Part shown: in pieces, positions 42,778 through 56,200 of the stretch | Layout: every line of letters begins with the position of its first letter | How positions within the stretch are numbered: the first letter of the stretch is position 1 | NCBI RefSeq assembly: GCF_963678635.1 | Contig: NC_087065.1 | Coordinates: 68,946,956-69,010,955, forward strand | Direction: 5' to 3' | DNA from: Symsagittifera roscoffensis | Taxonomy: Eukaryota > Xenacoelomorpha > Acoela > Convolutidae | Length of the DNA stretch: 64,000 nt | Position numbers and translations under genes: made by a program | The notes under the pieces: generated by a model | Database searches by the model: none | What the model was told of the DNA's origin: nothing | The model's input: only the letters and a program-made list of their open reading frames with translations

Positions 42778-42977
42778 NNNNNNNNNNNNNNNNNNNNNNN
42801 NNNNNNNNNNNNNNNNNNNNNNNNNNNNNNNNNNNNNNNNNNNNNNNNNNNNNNNNNNNNNNNNNNNNNNNNNNNNNNNNNNNNNNNNNNNNNNNNNNNN
42901 NNNNNNNNNNNNNNNNNNNNNNNNNNNNNNNNNNNNNNNNNNNNNNNNNNNNNNNNNNNNNNNNNNNNNNNNNNNNN
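42778..42977. other. Assembly gap, 200 N
   Basis: Exactly 200 unknown bases between the C-rich tract and the satellite array. The true size and the satellite's left boundary are unknown. Confidence 0.98.
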
Positions 42978-43486
42978 CAAACTTTTTTTGGGCCACACAA
43001 AGTCGCGCAAATAACTTCGGTTGCACAATGTCGCAACATACCCATTTTGAGTCGCAATGGTTGCTACAAAATTTTTTTGGGCCACACAAAGTCGCGCAAA
43101 TAACTTCAGTCGCACAATGTCGCAACATACCCATTTTGAGTCGCAATGGTTACTACAAAAAAAATTTTTTGGGTCGGACAAAGTCGTGCAAATAATTTCG
43201 GTCGCACAATGTTGCAACATATCCATTTTGAGTCGCAATGGTTGCTACAACATTTTTTTGGGCCACACAAAGTCGCGCAAATAACTTCAGTCGCACAATG
43301 TCGCAACATACCCATTTTGAGTCGCAATGGTTACTACAAAAATTTTTTTTGGGTCGGACAAAGTCGTGCAAATAATTTCGGTCGCACAATGTTGCAACAT
43401 ATCCATTTTGAGTCGCAATGGTCGCAACAAACTTTTTTTTGGCCACACAAAGTCGCGCAAATAACTTCGATTGCACAATGTCGCAA

Positions 43487-43860
43487 CAAGCTGAAAAAGA
43501 TTACATTGTTCTTTGTCAAAACCTTCGAAAAATGTCTAAAAACGTCTTTTTGTCTGCTTTTTCAAAAGTTTGCAACATACTTTTTTTCGGTCGCGCAAAA
43601 TTGCAACTTATCCCCTTTGGTTCACGCAAGGTCGCACAAAAACTCTTCGGTCGCGCAAATTTGCGAAAACTCCGTTTTTAGTTTCAATGGTCGCAGCATA
43701 CCTTTTTTGAGTCGCGCAATTTCGCCCAAAAACAAATCGATCGCGCAAAATTGCAACGTACCCATGATTCGCATCATAACTGATTTGATTCGCGATAGTG
43801 CAACATACCCTGAGTTCCAACGGTCGCAACATAGCTGATTTGGCTTGGGATGGTAGCAAC
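43487..43860. repeat. Divergent satellite block, copy 1
   Basis: About 374 bases starting CAAGCTGAAAAAGATTACAT and ending in a GATGGTAGCAACATATCC context. It keeps satellite cores (GGTCGCGCAAA, GTCGCACAAAAA, TTTTGAGTCGCGCAATTTCG) but is strongly diverged from the 89-mer. It recurs at about 45290-45663, 46110-46483 and 46930-47303. Confidence 0.85.
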
Positions 43861-45129
43861 ATATCCATTTTGACTCGCAATGGTCGCAACAAACTTTTTT
43901 TGGGCCAAACAAAGTCGCGCAAATAACTTCGGTCGCACAATGTCGCAACATACCCATTTTGAGTCGCAATGGTCGCAACAAACTTTTTTTGGGCCACACA
44001 AAGTCGCGCAAATAACTTCGGTCGCACAATGTCGCAACATACCCAATTTGACTCGCAATGGTCGCAACAAACTTTTTTTGGGCCAAACAAAGTCGCGCAA
44101 ATAACTTCGGTCGCACAATGTCGCAACATACCCATTTTGAGTCGCAATGGTCGCAACAAACTTTTTTTGGGCCACACAAAGTCGCGCAAATAACTTCGGT
44201 CGCACAATGTCGCAACATACCCAATTTGAGTCGCAATGGTCGCAACAAACTTTTTTTGGGCCACACAAAGTCGCGCAAATAACTTCGGTCGCACAATGTC
44301 GCAACATACCCATTTTGAGTCGCAATGGTTGCTGCAAACTTTTTTTGGGCCACACAAAGTCGCGCAAATAACTTCGGTCGCACAATGTCGCAACATACCC
44401 ATTTTGAGTCGCAATGGTCGCAACAAACTTTTTTTGGGCCACACAAAGTCGCGCAAATAACTTCGGTCGCACAATGTCGCAACATACCCATTTTGAGTCG
44501 CAATGGTTGCTGCAAACTTTTTTTGGGCCACACAAAGTCGCGCAAACAACTTCGGTTGCACAATGTCGCAACATACCCATTTTGAGTCGCAATGGTTGCT
44601 GCAAACTTTTTTTGGGCCAAACAAAGTCGCGCAAATAACTTCGGTCGCACAATGTCGCAACATACCCATTTTGAGTCGCAATGGTCGCAACAAACTTTTC
44701 TTGGGCCACACAAAGTCGCGCAAATAACTTCAGTCGCACAATGTCGCAACATACCCATTTTGAGTCGCAATGGTTACTACAAAAAAAATTTTTTGGGTCG
44801 CACAAAGTCGTGCAAATAATTTCGGTCGCACAATGTTGCAACATATCCATTTTGAGTCGCAATGGTCGCGAAAAATTTTTTTTGGGCCACACAAAGTCGC
44901 GCAAATAACTTCGGTCGCACAATGTCGCAACATACCCATTTTGAGTTGCAATGGTTACTACAAAAAAAAATTTTTGGGTCGCACAAAGTCGTGCAAAGAA
45001 TTTCGGTCGCACAATGTTGCAACATATCCATTTTGAGTCGCAATGGTCGCAAAAAAATTTTTTTGGGCCACACAAAGTCGCGCAAATAACTTCGGTTGCA
45101 CAATGTCGCAACATACCCATTTTGAGTCG

Positions 45130-47700
45130 CAATGGTCCCAACAAACTATTTTTGGGCCACACAAAGTCGCGCAAATATCTTCGGTCGCACAATGTCGCAA
45201 CACACCCAATTTGAGTCGCAATGGTCGCAACAAACTTTTTTTTGGCCACACAAAGTCGCGCAAATAACTTCGATTGCACAATGTCTCAACAAGCTGAAAA
45301 AGATTACATTGTTTTTTGTCAAAACCTTCGAAAAATGTCTAAAAACGTCTTTTTGTCTGCTTTTCCAAAAGTTTGCAACATACTTTTTTCGGTCGCGCAA
45401 AATTGCAACTTATCCCCTTTGGTTCACGCAAGGTCGCACAAAAACTCTTCGGTCGCGCAAATTTGCGAAAACTCCGTTTTTAGTTTCAATGGTCGCAGCA
45501 TACCTTTTTTGAGTCGCGCAATTTCGCCCAAAAACACTTCGATCGCGCAAAATTGCAACGTACCCATGATTCGCATCATAACTGATTTGATTCGCGATAG
45601 TGCAACATACCCTGAGTTCCAACGGTCGCAACATAGCTGATTTGGCTTGGGATGGTAGCAACATATCCATTTTGACTCGCAATGGTCGCAACAAACTTTT
45701 TTTGGGCCAAACAAAGTCGCGCAAATAACTTCAGTCGCACAATGTCGCAACATACCCATTTTGAGTCGCAATGGTTACTACAAAAAAAATTTTTTGGGTC
45801 GCACAAAGTCGTGCAAATAATTTCGGTCGCACAATGTTGCAACATATCCATTTTGAGTCGCAATGGTCGCAAAAAAATTTTTTTGGGCCACACAAAGTCG
45901 CGCAAATAACTTCGGTTGCACAATGTCGCAACATACCCATTTTGAGTCGCAATGGTCCCAACAAACTATTTTTGGGCCACACAAAGTCGCGCAAATATCT
46001 TCGGTCGCACAATGTCGCAACACACCCAATTTGAGTCGCAATGGTCGCAACAAACTTTTTTTTGGCCACACAAAGTCGCGCAAATAACTTCGATTGCACA
46101 ATGTCGCAACAAGCTGAAAAAGATTACATTGTTTTTTGTCAAAACCTTCGAAAAATGTCTAAAAACGTCTTTTTGTCTGCTTTTTCAAAAGTTTGCAACA
46201 TACTTTTTTCGGTCGCGCAAAATTGCAACTTATCCCCTTTGGTTCACGCAAGGTCGCACAAAAACTCTTCGGTCGCGCAAATTTGCGAAAACTCCGTTTT
46301 TAGTTTCAATGGTCGCAGCATACCTTTTTTGAGTCGCGCAATTTCGCCCAAAAACACTTCGATCGCGCAAAATTGCAACGTACCCATGATTCGCATCATA
46401 ACTGATTTGATTCGCGATAGTGCAACATACCCTGAGTTCCAACGGTCGCAACATAGCTGATTTGGCTTGGGATGGTAGCAACATATCCATTTTGAATCGC
46501 AATGGTTGCTAAAAATTTTTTTTGGGCCACACAAAGTCGCGCAAATAACTTCAGTCGCACAATGTCGCAACATACCCATTTTGAGTTGCAATGGTTACTA
46601 CAAAAAAAATTTTTTGGGTCGCACAAAGTCGTGCAAATAATTTCGGTCGCACAATGTTGCAACATATCCATTTTGAGTCGCAATGGTCGCAAAAAAATTT
46701 TTTTGGGCCACACAAAGTCGCGCAAATAACTTCGGTTGCACAATGTCGCAACATACCCATTTTGAGTCGCAATGGTCCCAACAAACTATTTTTGGGCCAC
46801 ACAAAGTCGCGCAAATATCTTCGGTCGCACAATGTCGCAACACACCCAATTTGAGTCGCAATGGTCGCAACAAACTTTTTTTTGGCCACACAAAGTCGCG
46901 CAAATAACTTCGATTGCACAATGTCGCAACAAGCTGAAAAAGATTACATTGTTTTTTGTCAAAACCTTCGAAAAATGTCTAAAAACGTCTTTTTGTCTGC
47001 TTTTTCAAAAGTTTGCAACATACTTTTTTCGGTCGCGCAAAATTGCAACTTATCCCCTTTGGTTCACGCAAGGTCGCACAAAAACTCTTCGGTCGCGCAA
47101 ATTTGCGAAAACTCCGTTTTTAGTTTCAATGGTCGCAGCATACCTTTTTTGAGTCGCGCAATTTCGCCCAAAAACACTTCGATCGCGCAAAATTGCAACG
47201 TACCCATGATTCGCATCATAACTGATTTGATTCGCGATAGTGCAACATACCCTGAGTTCCAACGGTCGCAACATAGCTGATTTGGCTTGGGATGGTAGCA
47301 ACATATCCATTTTGAATCGCAATGGTTGCTAAAAAGTTTTTTTGGGCCACACAAAGTCGCGCAAATAACTTCAGTCGCACAATGTCGCAACATACCCATT
47401 TTGAGTTGCAATGGTTACTACAAAAAAAATTTTTTGGGTCGCACAAAGTCGTGCAAATAATTTCGGTCGCACAATGTTGCAACATATCCATTTTGAGTCG
47501 CAATGGTCGCAAAAAAATTTTTTTGGGCCACACAAAGTCGCGCAAATAACTTCGGTTGCACAATGTCGCAACATACCCATTTTGAGTCGCAATGGTCCCA
47601 ACAAACTATTTTTGGGCCACACAAAGTCGCGCAAACATCTTCGGTCGCACAATGTCGCAACACACCCAATTTGAGTCGCAATGGTCGCAACAAACTTTTT
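45130..47700. repeat. 820 bp higher-order repeat, three copies
   Basis: Near-identical 820-base units at offsets of 45132, 45952 and 46772. Each combines five ordinary 89-mers (including the variants GGTCCCAACAAACTATTTTT and CACACCCAATTTGAG) with one 374-base divergent block. The fourth unit, from 47592, starts alike but continues as ordinary monomers. Few differences between units imply recent amplification. Confidence 0.85.
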
Positions 47701-50700
47701 TTTGGCCACACAAAGTCGCGCAAATAACTTCGGTTGCACAATGTCGCAACATACCCATTTTGAGTCGCAATGGTTGCTACAAACTTTTTTTGGGCCACAC
47801 AAAGTCGCGCAAATAACTTCGGTCGCACAATGTCGCAACATACCCATTTTGAGTCGCAATGGTCGCAACAAACTTTTTTTGGGCCACACAAAGTCGCGCA
47901 AATAACTTCGGTCGCACAATGTCGCAACATACCCAATTTGAGTCGCAATGGTCGCAACAAACTTTTTTTGGGCCACACAAAGTCGCGCAAATAACTTCGG
48001 TCGCACAATGTCGCAACATACCCATTTTGAGTCGCAATGGTTGCTGCAAACTTTTTTTGGGCCACACAAAGTCGCGCAAATAACTTCGGTTGCACAATGT
48101 CGCAACATACCCATTTTGAGTCGCAATGGTTGCTACAAAATTTTTTTGGGCCACACAAATTCGCGCAAATAACTTCAGTCGCACAATGTCGCAACATACC
48201 CATTTTGAGTCGCAATGGTTACTGCAAACTTTTTTTGGGTCGCACAAAGTCGTGCAAATAATTTCGGTCGCACAATGTCGCAATATACCGATTTTTTTGT
48301 CGCAATGGTCGTAACAAACTTTTTTTGGGCCACACAAAGTCGCGCAAATAACTTCGGTCGCACAATACCCATTTTGAGTCGCAATGGTCGCAAAAAAAAA
48401 TTTTTGGGCCAAACAAAGTCGCGCAAATAACTTCGTTCGCACAATGTCGCAATATACCGATTTTTTTGTCGCAATGGTCGTAACAAACTTTTTTTGGGCC
48501 ACACAAAGTCGCGCAAATAACTTCGGTCGCACAATACCCATTTTGATTCGCAATGGTCGCAACAAACTTTTTTTGGGCCACACAAAGTCGCGCAAATATC
48601 TTCGGTCGCACAAAGTCGCAACACACCCAATTTGAGTCGCAATGGTCGCAACAACTTTTTTTTGGCCACACAAAGTCGCGCAAATAACTTCGATTGCACA
48701 ATGTCGCAACATACCATACCCATTTTGAGTCGCAATGGTCGCAACAAACTTTTTTTGGTCCACACAAAGTCGCGCAAATAACTTCGGTCGCAAAATGTCT
48801 GAACATTCCCATTTTGAGTCGCAATGGTTGCAACAAACTTTTTTTGGGCCACACAAAGTCGCGCAAATAACTTCGGTCGCACAATGTCGGAACATACCCA
48901 TTTTGAGTCGCAATGGTTACTATAACTTTTTTTTGGGTCGCACAAAGTCGTGCAAATAATTTCGGTCGCACAATGTTGCAACATACCCATTTTGAGTCGC
49001 AATGGTCTCAAAAAACTTTTTTTGGGCCACACAAAGTCGCGCAAATAACTTCGGTTGCACAATGTCGCAACAAACCCATTTTGAGTCGCAATGGTCGTAA
49101 CAAACTTTTTTTGGGCCACACAAAGTCGCGCAAATAATTTCGGTCACACAATACCCATTTTGAGTCGCAATGGTCGCAACAAAATTTTTTGGGCCACACA
49201 AAGTCGCGCAAATGACTTCGGTCGCACAATGTCGCAACATACCCATTTTGATTCGCAATGGTTGCTACAAACTTTTTTTGGGCCACACTAAGTCGCGCAA
49301 ATAAATTTGGTCGCACAATGTCGCAATATACCCATTTTGAGTCGCAATGGTTGCTACAAACTTTTTTTGGGCCACACAAAGTCTCGCAAATAATTTCGGT
49401 TGCACAATGTTGCAACATACCCATTTTGAGTCGCAATGGTTGCTGCAAACTTTTTTTGGGCGACACAAAGTCGCGCAAATAACTTCGGTTGCACAATGTC
49501 GCAACATACCCATTTTGAGTCGCAATGGTTGCTACAATTTTTTTTTGGGCCACACAAAGTCGCGCAAATAACTTCGATTGCACAATGTCGCAACATACCC
49601 ATTTTGAGTCGCAATGGTCGCAACAAACTTTTTTTGGTCCACACAAAGTCGCGCAAATAACTTCGGCCGCACAATGCGGCAACATACCCATTTTGAGTCG
49701 CAATGGTCGCAACAAACTTTTTTTGGGCCACTCAAAGTCGCGCAAATAACTTCGGTTGCACAATGTCGCAACATACCCATTTTGAGTCGCAATGGTTGCT
49801 ACAAACTTTTTTTGGGCCACACAGAGTCGCGCAAATAACTTCGGTCGCACAATGTCGCAACATACCCATTTTGAGTCGCAATGGTTGCTACAAACTTTTT
49901 TTGGGCCACACAAAGTCGCGCAAATAACGTCGGTCGCACAATGTCGCAACATATCCATTTTGAGTCGCAATGGTTGCAACAATTTTTTTTTGGGCCACAC
50001 AAATTCGCGCAAGTAACTTTGGTTGAACAATGTCGCAACATACCCATTTTGAGTCGCAATGCTCGTAACAAACTTTTTTGGGCCACACAAAGTCGCGCAA
50101 ATAACTTCGGTCGCACAATACCCATTTTGAGTCGCAATGGTCGCAACAAACTTTTTTTTGGGCTACACAAAGTCGCGCAAATAACTTCGATCGCACAATG
50201 TCGCAACATATCCATTTTGAGTCGCAATGGTCGCAACAAACTTTTTTTTGGGCCACACAAATTCGCGCAAATAACTTCGGTCGCACAATGTCGCAACTTA
50301 CCCATTTTGAGTCGCAATGGTCGTATTAAAAGTTTTTTGGGCCACACAAAGTCGCGCAAATAACTTCGGTCGCACAATATCCATTTTGAGTCGCAATGGG
50401 CGCAACAAATTTTTTTTGGGCCACACAAAGTCGCGCAAATAACTTCGGTCGCACAATGTCGCAACATACCCATTTTGATTCGCAATGGTTGCTACAAAGT
50501 TTTTTTGGGCCACACAAAGTCGCGCAAATAAATTCGGTCGCACAATGCCGCAATATACCCATTTTGAGTCGCAATGGTTGCTACAAACATTTTTGGGCCA
50601 CACAAAGTCGCGCAAATAAATTCGGTCGCACAATGTTGCAATATACCCATTTTGAGTCGCAATGGTTGCTACAAACTTTTTTTGGGCCACACAAAGTCTC

Positions 50701-50929
50701 GCAAACAACTTCGGTCGCACAATGTTGCAACATAGACATTTTGAGTCGCAATGGTCGCAACAAACTGTTTTTGGGCCACACAAAGTCGCGCAAATAACTT
50801 CGGTCGCACACTGTCGCAACATACCTAATTTGAGTCGCAATGGTTGCTACAAACTTTTTTTGGGCCACACGTAGTCTCGCAAATAACTTCGGTCGCACAA
50901 TGTCGCAACATATCCATTTTGAGTCGCAA

Positions 50930-53260
50930 TGGTCGCAACAAACTTTTTTGAACCACACAAAGTCGCGCAAATAACTTCGCTCGCACAATGTCGCAACATA
51001 CCTATTTTGAGTTGCAATGGTTGCTACAAATTATTTTTGGGCCACACAAAGTTGCGCCAATAACTTCGGTCGCACAATGTCGCAACATAACCATTTTGAG
51101 TCGCAATGGTTGCTACAAACTTTTTTTGGGCCACACAAAGTCGCGCAAATAACTTCGGTCGCACAATGTCGCAACATACCCATTTCGAGTCGCAATGGTT
51201 GCAACAAACTTTTTTTGGGCCACACAAAGTCGCGCAAATAACTTCGGTCGCACAATGTCGCAACATTCCCATTTTGAGTCGCAATGGTCACAGAAAATTT
51301 TTTTTTTTGGCCACACAAAGTCGCGCAAATAACTTCGGTCGCACAATGTCGCAACATACCTAATTTGAGTCGCAATGGTTGCTACAAACTTTTTTTGGGC
51401 CACACGAAGTCTCGCAAATAACTTCGGTCGCACAATGTCGCAACATATCCATTTTGAGTCGCAATGGTCGCAACAAACTTTTTTGAACCACACAAAGTCG
51501 CGCAAATAACTTCGCTCGCACAATGTCGCAACATACCTATTTTGAGTTGCAATAGTTGCTACAAATTTTTTTTGGGCCACACAAAGTTGCGCCAATAACT
51601 TCGGTCGCACAATGTCGCAACATACCCATTTTGAGTCGCAATGGTTACTACAAACTTTTTTTGGGTCATACAAAGTCGTGCAAATAATTTCGGTCGCACA
51701 ATGTCGCAACATACCCATTTTGAGTCGCAATGGTTGCTACAAACTTTTTTGGGCCACACAAAGTCTCGCAAATAACTTCGGTCGCACAATGTTGCAACAT
51801 ACCCATTTTGAGTCGCAATGGTCGCAACAAACTTTTTTTGGGCCACACAAAGTCGTGCAAATAATTTCGGTTGCAAAATGTCGCAACATGCCCATTTTGA
51901 GTCGCAATGGTTGCTAAAAATTTTTTTTGGGCCACACAAAGTCGCGCAAATAACTTCGGTCGCACAATGTCGCAACATACCCATTTTGAGTCGCAATGGT
52001 TGCAACAAACTTTTTTTGGGCCACACAAAGTCGCGCAAATAACTTCGGTCGCACAATGTCGCAACATTCCCATTTTGAGTCGCAAGGGTCACAGAAAACT
52101 TTTTTTTGGCCACACAAAGCGCGCAAATAACTTCGGTCGCACAATGTCGCAACATACCTAATTTGAGTCGCAATGGTTGCTACAAACTTTTTTTGGGCCA
52201 CACGAAGTCTCGCAAATAACTTCGGTCGCACAATGTCGCAACATATCCATTTTGAGTCGCAATGGTCGCAACAAACTTTTTTGAACCACACAAAGTCGCG
52301 CAAATAACTTCGCTCGCACAATGTCGCAACATACCTATTTTGAGTTGCAATGGCTGCTCCAAGTTTTTTTTGGGCCACACAAAGTTGCGCCAATAACTTC
52401 GGTCGCACAATGTCGCAACATACCCATTTTGAGTCGCAATGGTTACTACAAACTTTTTTTGGGTCATACAAAGTCGTGCAAATAATTTCGGTCGCACAAT
52501 GTCGCAACATACCCATTTTGAGTCGCAATGGTTGCTACAAACTTTTTTGGGCCACACAAAGTCTCGCAAATAACTTCGGTCGCACAATGTTGCAACATAC
52601 CCATTTTGAGTCGCAATGGTCGCAACAAACTTTTTTTGGGCCACACAAAGTCGTGCAAATAATTTCCGTTGCACAATGTCGCAACATGCCCATTTTGAGT
52701 CGCAATGGTTGCCAAAAATTTTTTTTGGGCCACACAAACTCGCGCAAATAACTTCGGTCGCACAATGTCGCAACATACCCATTTTGAGTCGCAATGGTTG
52801 CAACAAACTTTTTTTGGGCCACACAAAGTCGCGCAAATAACTTCGGTCGCACAATGTCGCAACATTCCCATTTTGAGTCGCAAGGGTCACAGAAAACTTT
52901 TTTTTGGCCACACAAAGCGCGCAAATAACTTCGGTCGCACAATGTCGCAACATACCTAATTTGAGTCGCAATGGTTGCTACAAACTTTTTTTGGGCCACA
53001 CGAAGTCTCGCAAATAACTTCGGTCGCACAATGTCGCAACATATCCATTTTGAGTCGCAATGGTCGCAACAAACTTTTTTGAACCACACAAAGTCGCGCA
53101 AATAACTTCGCTCGCACAATGTCGCAACATACCTATTTTGAGTTGCAATGGTTGCTCCAAGTTTTTTTTGGGCCACACAAAGTTGCGCCAATAACTTCGG
53201 TCGCACAATGTCGCAACATACCCATTTTGAGTCGCAATGGTTACTACAAACTTTTTTTGG
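50930..53260. repeat. About 798 bp (nine-monomer) higher-order repeat
   Basis: The marker variant AAACTTTTTTGAACCACACA occurs at about 50940, 51478, 52276 and 53074. The last three are spaced 798 bases, which is nine monomers minus three bases. Other linked variants (CATACAAAGTCGTGCAAATA; the GCGCGCAAATAA deletion near 52118 and 52916) keep the same spacing. Confidence 0.8.
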
Positions 53261-56200
53261 GTCATACAAAGTCGTGCAAATAATTTCGGTCGCACAACGT
53301 CGCAACATACCTATTTTGAGTCGCAATGGTTGCAACAAACTTTTTTGGGCCACACAAAGTCTCGCAAATAACTTCGGTCGCACAATGTTGCAACATACCC
53401 ATTTTGAGTCGCAATGGTCGCAACAAACTTTTTTGGGCCACACAAAGTCGTGCAAATAATTTCGGTCGCACAATGTCGCAACATGCCCATTTTGAGTCGC
53501 AATGGTTGCTAAAAAATTTTTTTGGGCCGCACAAAGTCGTGCAAATAATTTCGGTCGCACAATGTCGCAACATACCCATTTTGAGTCGCAATGGTCGCAA
53601 CAAACTTTTTTTGGGCCACACAAAGTCGTGCAAATAATTTCGGTCGCACAATGTCGCAACATACCCATTTTGAGTCGCATTGGTTGCTAAAAAGTTTTTT
53701 TGGGCCACACAAAGTCTCGCAAATAACTTCGGTCGCACAATGTTGCAACATACCCATTTTGAGTCGCAATGGTCGCAAAAAACTTTTTTTGGGCCACACA
53801 AAGTCGCGCAAACAACTTCGGTCGCACAATGTCGCAACATACCCATTTTGAGTCGCAATGGTCGCAACAAACTTTTTCTGGGCCACACAAAGTCTCGCAA
53901 ATAACTTCGGTCGCACAATGTTGCAACATACCCATTTTGAGTCGCAATGGTCGCAAAAAACTTTTTTTTGGGCCACACAAAGTCGCGCAAATAACTTCGG
54001 TCGCACAATGTCGCAACATACCCATTTTGAGTCGCAATGGTCGCAACAAACTTTTTCTGGGCCACACAAAGTCGTGCAAATAACTTCGGTCGCACAATGT
54101 CGCAACATACCCATTTTGAGTCGCAATGGTTACTACAAACTTTTTTTGGGTCATACAAAGTCGTGCTAATAATTTCGGTCGCACAATGTCGCAACATACC
54201 CATTTTGAGTCGCAATGGTTGCTACAAACTTTTTTGGGTCACACAAAGTCTCGCAAATAACTTCGGTCGCACAATGTCGCAACATACCCATTTTGAGTCG
54301 CAATGGTCCCAACAAACTTTTTTTGGGCCACACAAAGTCGCGCAAATAACTTCGGTCGCACAAGGTTGCAACATACCCATTTTGAGTCGCAATGGTCGCA
54401 ACAAACTTTTTTTGGGCCACACAAAGTCGTGCAAATAATTTCGGTCGCACAATTTTGAGTCGCAATGGTTACTACAAACTTTTTTTGGGTCATACAAAGT
54501 CGTGCTAATAATTTCGGTCGCACAATGTCGCAACATACCCATTTTGAGTCGCAATGGTTGCTACAAACTTTTTTGGGTCACACAAAGTCTCGCAAATAAC
54601 TTCGGTCGCACAATGTCGCAACATACCCATTTTGAGTCGCAATGGTCCCAACAAACTTTTTTTGGGCCACACAAAGTCGCGCAAATAACTTCGGTCGCAC
54701 AAGGTTGCAACATACCCATTTTGAGTCGCAATGGTCGCAACAAACTTTTTTTGGGCCACACAAAGTCGTGCAAATAATTTCGGTCGCACAATGTCGCAAC
54801 ATGCCCATTTTGAGTCGCAATGGTTGCTAAAAATTTTTTTTGGGCCACACAAAGTCGTGCAAATAATTTCGGTCGCACAATGTCGCAACATACCCATTTT
54901 GAGTCGCAATGGTCGCAACAAACTTTTTTTGGGCCACACAAAGTCGTGCAAATAATTTCGGTCGCACAATGTCGCAACATACCCATTTTGAGGCGCAATG
55001 GTTGCTAAAATGTTTTTTTGGGCCACACAAAGTCTCGTAAATAACTTCGGTCGCACAATGTCGCAACATGCCCATTTTGAGTCGCAATGGTTGCTATAAA
55101 AAAAAATTTTTTGGGCCACACAAAGTCGTGCAAATAATTTCGGTCGCACAATGTCGCAACATACCCATTTTGAGTCGCAATGGTCGCAACATTTTTTTTT
55201 GGGCCACACAAAGTCGCGCAAATAACTTCGGTCGCACGATGTCGCAACATTCCCATTTTGAGTCGCAATGGTCGCAACAAACTTTTTCTGGGCCACACAA
55301 AGTCGTGCAAATAACTTCGGTCGCACAATGTCGCAACATACCCATTTTGAGTCGCAATGGTTACTACAAACTTTTTTTGGGTCATACAAAGTCGTGCAAA
55401 TAATTTTGGTCGCACAATGTCGCAACATACCCATTTTGAGTCGCAATGGTTGCTACAAACTTTTTTGGGTCACACAAAGTCTCGCAAATAACTTCGGTCG
55501 CACAATGTCGTAACATACCCATTTTGAGTCGCAATGGTCCCAACAAACTTTTTTTGGGCCACACAAAGTCGCGCAAATAACTTCGGTCGCACAATGTTGC
55601 AACATACCCATTTTGAGTCGCAATGGTCGCAACAAACTTTTTTTGGGCCACACAAAGTCGTGCAAATAACTTCGGTCGCACAATGTCGCAACATACCCAT
55701 TTTGAGTCGCAATGGTCGCAACAAATTTTTTCTGGGCCACACAAAGTCGTGCAAATAACTTCGGTCGCACAATGTCGCAACATACCCATTTTGTGTCGCA
55801 ATGGTTACTACAAACTTTTTTTGGGTCATACAAAGTCTCGCAAATAACTTCGGTTGCACAATGTCGCAACATACCCATTTTGAGTCGCAATGGTCGCAAA
55901 AAACTTTTTCTGGGCCACACAAAGTCGTGCAAATAACTTCGGTCGCACAATGTCGCAACATACCCATTTTGAGTCGCAATGGTTACTACAAACTTTTTTT
56001 GGGTCATACAAAGTCGTGCAAATAATTTCGGTCGCACAATGTCGCAACATACCCATTTTGAGTCGCAATGGTTGCTACAAACTTTTTTGGGTCACACAAA
56101 GTCTCGCAAATAACTTCGGTCGCACAATGTCGCAACATACCCATTTTGAGTCGCAATGGTCCCAACAAACTTTTTTTGGGCCACACAAAGTCGCGCAAAT

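Noticed and set aside
43774-45279. 501-codon Cys-rich protein gene in the satellite
   Set aside because: The same frame appears from any monomer and phase. It has no unique sequence or recognisable domain and varies freely with monomer indels, so it is not called as a gene.
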